Positions 11,752-21,379 of a DNA stretch of 64,000 nt are shown piece after piece. The notes below the pieces were generated by a model that was not told the origin of the DNA, ran no database searches, and saw only the letters and a list, made by a program, of their open reading frames with translations. The DNA is from Fonsecaea monophora (Eukaryota; Ascomycota; Eurotiomycetes; Chaetothyriales; Herpotrichiellaceae): NCBI RefSeq assembly GCF_001642475.1, contig NW_019173948.1:124001-188000 (forward strand), given 5' to 3'. The translations under genes were made by a program, and so were the position numbers. Numbering within the stretch: position 1 is the stretch's first letter; the number at the start of each line of letters is the position of its first letter.

Positions 11752-14726
11752 CTAAAAGCCTGCCCGTCTCTTTGCCCCTTTCTTTCCCTTTTTCTCTGCT
11801 TGTCTGGTCCCATAAGCACCTCTCTCTGGCTGCGTCATACTCAGCGCTGGGCCAATTGTTTGACTCGAACTGGGTGCGACTGGCTGACTGCTTTGGACCT
11901 CTCGTTGAGGGAAATCGGAGGCCTTTGGTCCGCTGCCGATGCCGGGCAACAGGTTTCGTCGCGTCGCGACTTCTTGACTGATCAGTTGAGTTTTTTCTAG
12001 TTTACGCTGGAGACGAGCCGCCGACCGGAGAGCCTTCTTTCTCTCCCTTGGATTCAGTGACTCTGCCGCAATCTCCTCATGTGCAAGCTTCATCTTCTGA
12101 TTAGTTTGCTGATAGGAATAGTCCGCGGGATTTTCCTCAATCGACTCGGGAAGGTGGGCAAGGATATTGGAGATATTCGCGTGATAGTCGAGCAAGGGAG
12201 GCGGCATCTCGTGACGAAATAATGCATATTTGCGTAGGCGACTGACGGCCGGTGCCTCTGTCTCCAAAAGAGCCTCTGGTGTCACTGCATGGGAGCTCTC
12301 CGGATCATCCGAGTCCAGACCTTGTGAAGGAGACAGAGCTTGACTGTCCTGCGTCTGTAACCAGGATCGCCGTGGAGAGACAGACAGAGTTGCCGCGGGG
12401 GTCAGCACGAATGACCCAAGGAAGCAATCCCCTACTATTTGGCGGATCAGCCTTTCGCGATTGACCCGACCTCGATCCGTGACCTGGTCGGACAGTGATC
12501 CGAGATATGCTCTGACCAGACCCTCGTAAAGGTCAAGAAGTAGATGCCTGCGCGATGAAATGGGCACTCCTCCCACAACATGCGCAGCTAGTTGGACATT
12601 GATATCGCCCTGAAGCTCGAGAGTATCAAGCCATTGATCTGCTAGCTGAGAATCATGTTCCAATTCCGTGATCCGACACCTATCGGCAAGGTCTGAGATC
12701 AGCTGGATAAACGTTACCTTGTTCTCCTCATTCCGGCTTTCGAATTGCTCGATGGCTTGTTGCAGGGCCGATCCGAAAGACACATTCCCGTTGTCATTGT
12801 TCTTTAGCGCTTCATATTGTAAAAGACGCTGCCAGTGTCGAGGACTGGGAGGAATATATTGCACATCTTCCGGAGTATTTTTTTCAGAGTCGGGCTTTCC
12901 ACCGAAGTCATCTGTTCCTTTTCCATCTGGCACAATAAAATCGTCTATATCATCATCCACCATGACATATTTAGAACTGATTGGGTGGTTCAGCGTTCGC
13001 GGTATGGACAAATTTGAGAACGTCTTCGTTGGATGACTTGAAAGGTTAAATTGATCAAGTTCATGCTTGTACAACGCTTCGATGACCTCTCCTGTAGCTA
13101 AGCACGCGACGAGCTTGATAAGGCCACTTTCAATAACACCGACAGACTGACTTTGGCCTGAAAAGGCTACGGGACACATCGTAATATCATCGACGTCTTT
13201 CATGCGCCCTTTGAGCTGATGTGGCAGTTGAAAGGTTGAAGGATCCTGCTTGGACATTATTGTTGACTGCCCGTCTGCTTGTCCGAAGCGGTATATGATA
13301 GCTAAATGGCTTGTGTTTGAATAAAGCAGCACCCACGATTCTGAGACTACATGTTAGGCATCGCGTCGATAGGGCAGTAGAGAAACGTACCTTCCGAGGA
13401 CTCAAGTATGGCCATACGAAGACTCCAATCTGCTCGATCTCGGTAATGATTCCAGGAGCACGCCAGTTTGAGCGCTTCGCCGGAGCTCCTGTCGTCCTCA
13501 TTGCTCTGTGAGGAGTCGAATATCAACAAGCGTGACGTGGTCAGGATAAATACATGGCTGCTTCGACGACTGCTGTTTTTGACATCAAGGATCAAGTTTT
13601 GGTCCGCCTGGGAACCCAGACGCATGTCGACACCACCTAAGCATGATCCCGTTCGGTCAAAGGCTGCCGCAAAACGTCGATTGTAAACCAAGAGTCTGTC
13701 CATAATGCCTTCGCGGCTCGTGAACCAGCAAACTTGATACCAGGTATCCCTAGATGTCGAAGCGCCAGAGAACCGAAATTGATGCTCAATACTGCCGAGC
13801 GCATTTGAAGCTTTCAGTGTTGCCTGGTATGAATTGCGGGCAGACCCTAATCGCCTACCTGTGAGCTTCCAAATGCTCCACTGCCCGCTGGTGTCTACGA
13901 GCGCCACCAGACACTGATCATGCGGATTGAAAGCGGCGAATGCATGAGGTTGGGATCCCGTCCTTGATTGTGGGATAGTGATGATTGGAAATGGTTCTAT
14001 AAGCTCTTCTGATGCTCTCGACTTTGACAGCACTGGCCGTAGGACGGTTGTACCGCTTGGCTTGACAACAAGAAACTGCGTCCCCTGGGAATAACTGGAG
14101 GAGGTCACCTGGAGTATTCTGTCGGTGGAGCCGGTCCAGCATCCCGATGCTTTATGCGCGATGAAGGGCACTGCGCCCAGGTCCGACAGATCAGCTATAC
14201 TTGGGATTCGAATTTTATCCGCCTCGATGACGAAGAACTGAAGAGTTTCGTTGCTTGAGCAGGATCGAATTGCGACAATCGGTATATATGGGGCTTTGTT
14301 GTGCACGCTATGGTCTGATGCACGTCGGGCATGTCCAAAAGCGAGGATGCTTGCTGATGGCCGATAGCTGAGCTCTGTGGCGATGCTCTTTGACAGTGTG
14401 GGTGATTCGACAGCAGCCAAGGCTACATCAGGGACTCGCTTCAGGAAGGAATTCTGTAGTCCATGACCAAGGCTAGCGTCCCGTGCTGGTCCAGATGCTT
14501 GAACATAGTCTGGCTCAGCATTCCAGGTTCTTTCATCTGCCAACAAGAAAGGAGGAGAGTTCGTTTGGCTCTCCCGCGCCTCCAGACCGTCACCATGTTG
14601 GGTCTGGTACTGGCGCAGGAACGTCCATTTGTGGTTCTGGTCATCATAAGCGGCGGTACCAAGGTGTCCATAGCTCAGCACCTTCGTTTCGTGGACGTGA
14701 TGAGCCTTTCGCCGGGCCTCAGTCAT
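11752..14726 (-). CDS. RRN6: RNA polymerase I initiation factor Rrn6-like, two exons, 974 aa
   Basis: Core-factor subunit that recruits RNA polymerase I to rDNA promoters in the nucleolus. Exons (minus) are 14726-13391 and 13340-11752, joined as ILESSE/ESWVLLYSN with a 50-nt intron. The N-terminus has the typical LSYGHLG opening, followed by a WD40-like beta-propeller region (blocks such as FAAFNPHDQCLVALVDTSGQWSIW) to about residue 520. A helical part follows, and the C-terminus is basic and low complexity with a nuclear-signal-like ending (KKGKKGAKRRAGF), as in fungal Rrn6-like proteins. Length fits the family (about 900-1000 aa). The ATG at 14726 directly precedes the conserved block. The gene upstream on the same strand is the tRNA-iMet gene. 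The assignment is from overall pattern; sequence conservation in this family is low. Confidence 0.85.
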
Positions 14727-15125
14727 TGAAAAGCACGTTTACAGGTTGGGGACAAAGCTGTAGGTGTAAGAAAGACATCGTCGGATTCGACGCGTCGCTT
14801 CAGTTCACATCCGAGGTGAGTTGTAGATCAGATCCGGGGCGCGAGGCTAGTTTGAAGTTGTGTTTGAAGGGACAAATAGAGCAGAGATATGTCAAATGTT
14901 CTCATTAAGTGGCTCAGCGGCTTATTTGATAAGAGGTTGACGTAAATTGTAAGTCCAAGATGCCTTGAAATTCCTGTTGATCAGGTTTTTGATATTTGCT
15001 GACCATGTATGCAAATAATGGCTCTTCACTAGCAAGATTCTATCTCTTGGCAGCCTTGTGCTTCTCCGCACCGCTCCCCCGCACGCACTTCCCATTTGCA
15101 AAATTCACCACAATATCAACAGACC
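14727..15125. other. RRN6 upstream region
   Basis: The 400 bp between the RRN6 start and the tRNA terminator contain no coding signal. They should hold the RRN6 promoter. There is no obvious TATA box, and the composition is moderately AT-rich around 14930-15010. Confidence 0.45.
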
Positions 15126-15133
15126 AAAAAAAA
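15126..15133 (-). terminator. Pol III terminator (T8) of the tRNA-iMet gene
   Basis: On the minus strand a run of eight T starts 16 nt after the discriminator base of the tRNA (15149). It is the first run of four or more T downstream, so it is the expected RNA polymerase III stop. This supports a real transcription unit that includes the interrupted 3' part. Confidence 0.8.
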
Positions 15134-15148
15134 CATCAAGTCATACCA

Positions 15149-15275
15149 TAGCAACGCTTGGTCTATCTTCTGTTAGTATTTGTGATGCCGAGCAATTTCA
15201 AGGTGAGAGGAACATACTTCGATCCAAGGTCCTCCGGGTTATGAGCCCGGCGCGCTTCCGCTGCGCCACGTTGCT
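15149..15275 (-). tRNA. Initiator tRNA-Met (CAT) interrupted in the T-loop by a 55-nt intron
   Basis: 5' part 15275-15218 (58 nt) plus 3' part 15162-15149 (14 nt) make a complete 72-nt tRNA. Acceptor stem AGCAACG pairs with CGTTGCT, discriminator is A. The D arm is GCGC/GCGC. The anticodon arm is CCGGG-CTCATAA-CCCGG, and the T stem CTTGG pairs with CCAAG across a loop ATCGAAA. All stems pair perfectly. Initiator hallmarks are all there: A1:U72, three stacked G:C pairs in the anticodon stem, and A54 and A60 in the T-loop. It closely follows the yeast tRNAiMet pattern. The A box (TGGCGCAGCGG) is intact. The intervening 55 nt sit between positions 59 and 60, not at the normal 37/38, and carry GTATGT, TACTAAC and AG. 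A downstream T8 and upstream TATA-like element frame the gene. Seen: the perfect split tRNA. Inferred: removal by the spliceosome. Confidence 0.93.
15163..15217 (-). other. Spliceosomal-type intron within the tRNA T-loop
   Basis: The insert begins GTATGTT, contains the perfect branch-site heptamer TACTAAC (15178-15172), and ends GATAG ten nt after the branch adenosine. It is 55 nt, exactly the size of the GLE1 intron in this window, which also ends ACTAAC-9 nt-AG. It shows no bulge-helix-bulge pairing with the flanks that a tRNA endonuclease would need. Excision restores loop ATCGAAA and the CTTGG/CCAAG stem exactly. It also interrupts the Pol III B box: GGATCGAA is kept, but the terminal CC is supplied only after the intron. 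Confidence 0.88.
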
Positions 15276-15310
15276 TTGTGTGATGAATTCTGGCAATAAA
15301 TTGGTAGGTC

Positions 15311-15323
15311 CTCAATATATAAT
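15311..15323 (-). promoter_or_regulatory. TATA-like element upstream of tRNA-iMet
   Basis: On the minus strand the sequence attatatattgag lies 36-48 nt before the first tRNA base. TATA-like elements about 30-45 nt upstream help TFIIIB placement on tRNA genes in several fungi, notably fission yeast. It could partly compensate for the interrupted B box, or could equally serve a Pol II start. Confidence 0.5.
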
Positions 15324-16038
15324 GCCCATTTTTGAAGTGGGCCCCATGCATGTCAAGGCCTTACGTATTATACCCGTCGGACTGCTAGTTCTTCCGACGC
15401 CATCACCGACTGCTTCACGCTACACTCACTTGACTCACTACTCCAACTTCACGTACTCGCTACTTTTTGTACAACCTCCAAATCCCATAGTAGGCTTTGT
15501 CAGTATGTACATGTTCTCACCGAGGCCCTGAGAAAGATTGGGATTACAAAATGCATTTTGTTGCCCCCTCTACCGGCAAACCTCCGTATCTGCAAGAGGA
15601 CCATCAATATACCTCGTACACTTTCGTCCGTTTCGGCCGATTTATTGCAAGTACGACGGGCTGTGAAGCTCTACAGAGCCCTGATCGAACCACATCCACC
15701 TACTCTGATCTAGACAGATGCTTTGTACACCTAAGCAATCAACCAGAAGTCTCCACCTGCCTTTCTGGGGACGTTCTTGAAAGGGGCTTGGTGACAGGAT
15801 GAACCAATGAACGGTTCCTACTCTGGCAGCATCTTACCACAGTCGTCTCGATGTACGAGACCACTAAGTCTATACGAGGTGGTTGGTTCCATGAGGTTGC
15901 GTGATTATGGTGAGGTAACGCTTTATTGAATATGCTCACAGCAAGGTATATAAACATGGAGCGAAACATGGAGCACAGTTTGTTCGCTTTCATCAACTGT
16001 CCATCTACTCGAGAAACCGCGATCATTGCGCGAAAACA
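15324..16038. other. Intergenic between tRNA-iMet and the PRISE reductase
   Basis: About 700 bp with no recognisable gene. Frames at 15058-15531 and 15497-15802 overlap the tRNA or lack resemblance and are chance. The 3' end carries the promoter of the plus-strand reductase. Confidence 0.5.
15947..15954 (+). promoter_or_regulatory. TATA box of the PRISE-type reductase gene
   Basis: A perfect TATATAAA lies 85 nt before the start codon at 16039, preceded by CAAGG and followed by a short leader. Position and sequence suit a strong, probably regulated Pol II promoter. Confidence 0.6.
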
Positions 16039-17241
16039 ATGTCGACCAACTTTCATGCCCTCGTCTTTGGTGCTTCTGGGATATCAGGTTGGGCTCTCGT
16101 GAAAGAGGCTCTGAGCTATCCCACTCCCACCACTTTCAGCCAAGTCACCGCTCTCTCCAATCGTCCCCTGTCCATTTCAGATGCTCACTGGCCCGATGAT
16201 CCACGACTACACCTAGCCAGTGGCATTGATCTCACTGCACCAGTCGACACTGTTGTTGAGATGCTGAAGCAAAAGGTCTCCAACATCGCCACTGTTAGCC
16301 ACGTTTTCTTGTTTGTCTACCTTGACCCGGGGAAGGACCACAAGACACTCAAAGAGGTCAATACCAATCTGATCCGAACCGCTGTTGAGGCTATACAAAA
16401 AGTCTCTCCTAATATCAAGAGCTTCATCCTACAAACTGGCGGAAAGTCATATGGACTAGGTATTTCGGTTTCTTACTCTCCTTGAATCCGACTAACTGTT
16501 CCCATAGAACGACCCGATGTCGTGAAAATCGTGGCGCCACTCAAGGAGACCTACCCCCGTGTCCCGATGCCCTTAGCCGACGATATTTTCTACTACTCAC
16601 AGTATGATGTCCTTGCCAATCTGTCCAGGGGAGCATCGTGGACATTCACAGAAATCAGGCCGGATGCCATGATTGGGTTCGTGCCAGGGACCAATGTGAT
16701 GAATATCGCACAAGGCCTGGCATTCTACCTCAGTCTGTATCGCGAAGTCCACGGAGTTGGGGCCAAGATTCCGTATCCTGGGGCTGAGCATGGCTATCGT
16801 CACAAACATACAGACACCTTTCAAGACATCGCAGCCAAGATGGAGATCTTCGCAGCGGTGAATCCAGACAAGTGCGGCTCTGGCAAAACCTTCAACGTGG
16901 CAAACGGGGACGTGATGACTTGGGCTGACAAATGGCCTCGAATTTGCGCTTACTTTGGCCTTGAAGGGATTGGTCCTCAGGGCACTTTCGAGCCACCAGC
17001 AGAATTTGTGAAGAAGCACATTGATGTCTGGAACACTATAGTCAAGAGGGAAGGCCTCAAAGCCAGTCGCCCTGATTTGTATTACTGGCCCTTTTTAGAT
17101 GTTATGATGGACAAGGCATTTTTTGATCGGCACTACGACCTGAGCGCGGCTCGAGCAGTGGGATTCGAGGAAACAATCGACACTGTCAAAGCCTATGGAA
17201 TTGCTTTTGACAGAATGAGAGCGGCAAAGATCATTCCATAG
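16039..17241 (+). CDS. PRISE-type (progesterone 5-beta-reductase-like) SDR, two exons, 384 aa
   Basis: NAD(P)H-dependent ene-reductase-like member of the extended short-chain dehydrogenases. Family members reduce enones or act as iridoid-type synthases in plants, and fungal substrates are unknown. Exons are 16039-16459 and 16508-17241, joined as KSYGL/ERPDVV across a 48-nt intron. The N-terminal Rossmann motif is GASGISG. The family catalytic Lys lies in QTGGKSYG (K136) and the Tyr in FYYSQYD (about 169-173). Further family blocks are EIRPDAMIGFVPG and FNVANGDVMTWADKWPRI. Length is typical. A TATATAAA box precedes it. It has no signal peptide and is expected in the cytosol. Same strand as the transporter that follows 0.5 kb downstream. 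Confidence 0.9.
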
Positions 17242-17754
17242 GTTGGCAGGACGATGTGAGGGAACGAAGGACGAAGGTGCTGGTGGAGCGGTGACCTTGA
17301 CCAGTATCCGTGGTTCAGCTTGCTTTTCACTCTTTCCAAGGGTCACTGCTACCAGCATAATATCCACCAACATTATCACACTGGTAACACTTACTACGGA
17401 GGGTAGCTCTATCCGTCAACACGTTCGGGGCTCCACGTTGACAACACCACGAGGCTCTCAATTTCAAAAGACAATGATATCTGTCATTACAAAGCGCTCA
17501 ACACGTTATGATGTCACAGTCACTTTGACCTGCTTTTCTTCATCTTGACCGCCCTGAACTCGATGCTCATTTCATACGTGTTTGTACTGGAAGCTTTATA
17601 GGTCATTTCGTGTTTTGAGTGGTATAGATGGACACAGCGTGGAAGAAATAGAACTGACGCACCTATTGTTCCGGTGGATGGTATCGACCATGCACATTCT
17701 CCCCACCACTACCGCTATCTTTACATCGCAGGCTCTCGTTACAAGCCCAGCAAA
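17242..17754. other. Intergenic
   Basis: About 510 bp between two plus-strand genes. A frame at 17243-17548 has no resemblance to anything. The transporter frame is open from 17674 through a GTG but has its first ATG at 17755, so this interval holds its promoter and leader. Confidence 0.5.
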
Positions 17755-18927
17755 ATGAACCCTGCGCGGACTGTTCGGCGGGATGAAGAGAAGCTACAGT
17801 CTGTGCCAATACAGGAGCAACGGTCGCCAATCACAAACAGATTGAATCATTTCACATGGGCGTGGTTCGCGGCAACCATGGCCACAGGATCGTTGGCGAA
17901 TGTCATCTACCAGACACCCTACAAATTCCAAGGGCTGGTCACAATCGGAAAAGTCATCTTCATCATTGACCTGATCATGTTCGTCTCCTTTACAGCGTTG
18001 ATAGCGAGGAGATTTATTGTGGCACATGGTTCGCTTCGGCATTCCTTCGTCCATCCTGGGGAAGCATTCTTCGTTGGCACATTCTGGGTTTCGGTCTGCC
18101 TTATCATTCAGGGTGCAAACTCATACGGTCATTATGCCGGTTGCGGAGAGTGGCTTGACACGGCGATCAAGATTTGCTTCTGGGTTTACTGCGGGTTGAC
18201 CCTGGTCTTTGCGATCTTTCAGTATGACCTTCTGTTCGTCACGCAAAGAATCGGTATCCAAGAGATGTCACCGGCATGGATCTTACCCATGTATCCTCTC
18301 ATAGTCGCAGGACCACTGGCGGGGGTGATTCTGCAGAACCAACCGCCCATGGCCGGGATTCCTATCTTTGTCGCTGGGGTTACGTTTCAAGGCCTCGGGT
18401 GGATGGTCAGCGTCTTCCTCTATACGATTTGGGTCATTCGTCTGTTCTCTGCCGATCTTCCAGTGCCATCTCAACGGCCTGGCATGTATGTCGCAGTAGG
18501 GCCGACAGCATATACTGCAACAGGCCTGGTCCTGCTGTCCGAACGTGCGACATCCGTCCTCCCTGATGACTTTCTGGGTGTCAAGACCATCTCTGCACCT
18601 GAGGTTCTTCGCGTTACTGGCAGCACTGCAGGAATCTTTCTCTGGTTGCTTGCTTTCTGGTACTGCGCCATCACCACCGTCTCTGTCATCAACGGGATCA
18701 AGACCATGTCCTTCACGCTTACTTGGTGGGGGTTTGTTTTCCCCAACGCAGGCCTTGCGCTTGCCACGACTGCAGTTGGGACGGCGTTAGAAAGTCCTGG
18801 TATCAAATGGGTCAGCAGTGTTATGACGGCGCTATTATTCGCATTGTGGCTTATGGTGGTATGGGCTCTTGTTCGAGCGATCTGGAAGGGACAGATTCTG
18901 TGTGAAGGCAAGGATGAAGATGCCTGA
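17755..18927 (+). CDS. TDT-family C4-dicarboxylate (malate) transporter, Mae1-like, 390 aa
   Basis: Ten-span TDT/SLAC1-fold plasma-membrane transporter. The motif NHFTWAWFAATMATGSLANV at the first span and the KFQGLVTIGKVIFIIDL segment resemble fission-yeast Mae1 malate permease more than the Ssu1 sulfite pumps of the same family. Further spans follow evenly (for example EAFFVGTFWVSVCLI, WILPMYPLIVAGPLAG, GFVFPNAGLALATTAVG, the last with the family's FPN motif). The gene is intronless. The start is the ATG in a CAAAATGA context, because the upstream in-frame extension has no ATG. Likely role: uptake or release of malate/C4 acids with protons. Sulfite or an anion efflux function cannot be excluded. 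Confidence 0.88.
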   Translation: MNPARTVRRDEEKLQSVPIQEQRSPITNRLNHFTWAWFAATMATGSLANVIYQTPYKFQGLVTIGKVIFIIDLIMFVSFTALIARRFIVAHGSLRHSFVHPGEAFFVGTFWVSVCLIIQGANSYGHYAGCGEWLDTAIKICFWVYCGLTLVFAIFQYDLLFVTQRIGIQEMSPAWILPMYPLIVAGPLAGVILQNQPPMAGIPIFVAGVTFQGLGWMVSVFLYTIWVIRLFSADLPVPSQRPGMYVAVGPTAYTATGLVLLSERATSVLPDDFLGVKTISAPEVLRVTGSTAGIFLWLLAFWYCAITTVSVINGIKTMSFTLTWWGFVFPNAGLALATTAVGTALESPGIKWVSSVMTALLFALWLMVVWALVRAIWKGQILCEGKDEDA

Positions 18928-19409
18928 ACAGTTCTACATACTATATATTGTGTGTGTATATTGCGACCACCATGTCTATTCGACCACTTCTTTTCAACCA
19001 GAACATCACCAGCGAACCCAGCGAATCGCAATGTGCCCACTCGCAGCCTCGAATCCTTTGACAAATTCTCTTACTTGGAGCCACCAGGAGCTGAAACCCC
19101 TGGAAGCACCATCACCGCTCGGTAAGGAATGCGATTGGCGGCAGATCACGACGACCAAAATGCCCCACGAAGACATTCGTCGATCCCATTCGCTTCTCGG
19201 ATTCCAGGCAAGGATTGGAGCTCCAGAAAGCCTAGAAGGCCGCGAATGCATTCATCTCAGCTGAAAGGTGCAGCTCTAGGCCGATCCTTGTCATTCGCTG
19301 CCATCACACCGAGTTCCCTTTATCATTTCTTTTTCATCTTTCCAGAGCGCCCCCATACACATCTTTTAAATTTTCCAACGACCTCCAAAGACAAGAGAAG
19401 CTGCCCAAT
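18928..19409. other. Intergenic upstream of PI-PLC-like gene
   Basis: About 480 bp with no recognisable gene. The last 70 bases before the start are AT- and pyrimidine-rich (atcatttctttttcatctttcc), typical of a fungal leader. Frames here are chance. Confidence 0.45.
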
Positions 19410-20834
19410 ATGGCCCCTCCAGTTACGATTCGCAATGTCAGCAACAATCCGCTCACGCTGGTGCTGGTCGAGCATTTCGATCCCGCACCAGATGAAGGAT
19501 TCCAGATGCAAAATATCACCACGTCCTTAGCGTCGATCACCAATGGACTGGGCCTCACGAACAATACCACGCGCAAAGATGTGCCCCAGATACCTGCCGA
19601 TGCAAAGCCCTTTGCAACGAGAGAGGTGTCGATCAAGCTGCCGCCGTTCACGGTCGTGCCCACGGACATCAAAGCAGTCATCAACAAGCCGGATGAACGT
19701 CTGCGATTGACTTTCCAGACCGAGCTGGGTGGCAAACACCAGATGTACTGCCCTGTGCCGACGGCAGAGACGGCCTCGCTCGTCGCTCTGGCGCCAAACC
19801 CCAAGATGCGCTTTACGGGCATCTTCCTGCCAAAGACATCTTTCGTGGCCCTGTTCAACACCTCCCATATGGAGACCTGGATGAAAGATCTCCCGGACAA
19901 CACCCCACTGGGTGTCCTGTCCATTCCCGGCACCCACAACTCGCCTACACACTACCAGGCAGCGCCGTCGGTGCGCTGTCAGGCGGTGTCGCCCAAGGAG
20001 CAGCTCAAGAACGGCGTGCGCTTCTTCGACATCCGCGTGCAGGTGCCCGAGCCGTACGACCCCAAGTCGGACAAACTGATGCTGGTGCACTCGTCGTTCC
20101 CCGTGTCGCTCACGGGCCACAAGTACTTCCGCGACCTGTACAACACGATCCTCGAGTTCCTCAAGGCGAACCCGAGCGAGACGCTGATCCTGTCGCTCAA
20201 GCGCGAGGGCACGGGCAAGGGCACGGACGAGCAGCTCGGACGCATCCTCAAGAACAACTACACGAACCCACGCGAGTGGTTCACGGAGCCGCGGGTGCCG
20301 ACGCTGGGCGAGGTGCGCGGCCGCATCGTGCTGGTGCGCCGCTTCGTGCTCGAGGAGCCGCTGCGCCACGAGTGGAACGGCCGCGGCTGGGGCATCGACG
20401 GGCACGTCTGGGCCGACAACACGCCCAACTCCATGTGCCCGTCGGGCGACATTTGCGTCCAGGATTTCTACCAGGTGATGGAGAAGCCGTCGATCGAGAA
20501 GAAGATCACGTACGCGTGCGACCACCTCGAGCGGAGCGGGTGCTGTGCGTTCCGCGGGCCCAACATTGCCAAAGACAAGAAATTCCCCCTGTACATCAAC
20601 TTCCTCAGCGCCAGCAACTTCTGGAACGTCAACTGCTGGCCCGAAAAGGTCGCCGCCGAGGTCAACCCGGCCGTCGTGGCCCACCTGTGCCAGAAGCACA
20701 TGGTCGGCGACAACGGCCGCGTCAAGGACGGCGACTGGAGCACCGGCATCGTCGTCACAGACTGGGTCGGTCTAGCCGGGGACTGGGACCTCGTGCGCTG
20801 CATCGTCGGCATGAATGCAAAGTTGCTTGCCTAG
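19410..20834 (+). CDS. PI-PLC X-domain phosphodiesterase (bacterial-type), 474 aa, intronless
   Basis: Phosphatidylinositol-specific phospholipase C-like enzyme of the single-domain TIM-barrel type. Catalytic histidines are in LSIPGTHNS (about H175) and MLVHSSF (about H227), with the RFFDIRV motif between them. NETLILSLKRE-like and RIVLVRRF blocks follow in order. Residues 1-150 form an N-terminal beta-rich domain of unknown role. There is no signal peptide, GPI signal or PH/C2/EF-hand domain, unlike eukaryotic signalling PLCs, so it is probably cytosolic or unconventionally released. The substrate may be PI or another glycerophospholipid; Ca2+ independence is inferred from the family. The region 19980-20780 is very GC-rich at third positions, which generates a 390-codon antisense frame. 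Confidence 0.9.
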   Translation: MAPPVTIRNVSNNPLTLVLVEHFDPAPDEGFQMQNITTSLASITNGLGLTNNTTRKDVPQIPADAKPFATREVSIKLPPFTVVPTDIKAVINKPDERLRLTFQTELGGKHQMYCPVPTAETASLVALAPNPKMRFTGIFLPKTSFVALFNTSHMETWMKDLPDNTPLGVLSIPGTHNSPTHYQAAPSVRCQAVSPKEQLKNGVRFFDIRVQVPEPYDPKSDKLMLVHSSFPVSLTGHKYFRDLYNTILEFLKANPSETLILSLKREGTGKGTDEQLGRILKNNYTNPREWFTEPRVPTLGEVRGRIVLVRRFVLEEPLRHEWNGRGWGIDGHVWADNTPNSMCPSGDICVQDFYQVMEKPSIEKKITYACDHLERSGCCAFRGPNIAKDKKFPLYINFLSASNFWNVNCWPEKVAAEVNPAVVAHLCQKHMVGDNGRVKDGDWSTGIVVTDWVGLAGDWDLVRCIVGMNAKLLA

Positions 20835-21379
20835 ATAACCTACCTAGATACCAAGATACCAAAGATACCTACCTACCTACCCACCCAACTAGCTGCTAGA
20901 ACTTTGACTTGACTTGGGTTTTTTGCTCTTGATATTTCTCACAATAATATGATGATGATGACGATGGATGATGAATGAATGGACCCCGAGAAACGAAAAC
21001 CGAGTACGAGGTAATTTGGTTCTTGTACCCGAGTACACTGGTATCTACCTCGTAGATACCTGTGTAGCGCCCAAAGGCTCTCCACCGTGGTCGGAAGGAG
21101 ATTCTTGGAGTGTTTGTGTGTGTCTTTCGCTTCTGTTTCATTCACATACGTACATACATACATATCTATGTTGGTATGTATCTGACTTACTACCTACGTA
21201 CCTTGGGGTAGGTACCTCCTGAGTACGAGGTACTCGGTACATACGAGGTACACATATGACCCACTACTAGGCAGGGAAAAAAAATCCCAGGCAGCTTCTG
21301 CTTCTCAAAGGACATTTAAAAAAAACACCCCTAAGACAAAACCAACAACGACATAGAGAGAGAGAGACGGTCTAGTTTT
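20835..21379. other. Intergenic with clustered TACCTA/TAGGTA hexamers
   Basis: This 545 bp interval lies between convergent genes. Within 20837-20880 and 21190-21250 there are many copies of TACCTA/TAGGTA and the related GTACGAGGTAC, several arranged as palindromes (for example ggtacctcctgagtacgaggtac). A short purine run agagagagagac closes it. I see no gene. Confidence 0.6.

Noticed and set aside
11533..12000. 155-codon plus-strand frame
   Set aside because: Partly antisense to the 3' end of RRN6 and partly intergenic; no family features.
15149..15275. Interpretation of the tRNA locus as a truncated tRNA pseudogene or tRNA-derived SINE head
   Set aside because: The 3' 14 nt complete the T and acceptor stems with perfect complementarity and are followed by a T8 terminator. 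A random truncation or SINE would not restore a full initiator tRNA, nor give exact GTATGT/TACTAAC/AG signals at the breakpoints.
15058..15531. 157-codon plus-strand frame over the tRNA locus
   Set aside because: It runs antisense through a perfect tRNA and its terminator, has no family resemblance, and its composition is not coding-like.
19527..20699. 390-codon minus-strand open frame
   Set aside because: It is exactly antisense to the PI-PLC gene, whose catalytic motifs are intact. The frame is a by-product of high GC at third positions, is rich in Val/Ala/Arg/His, and resembles no family.
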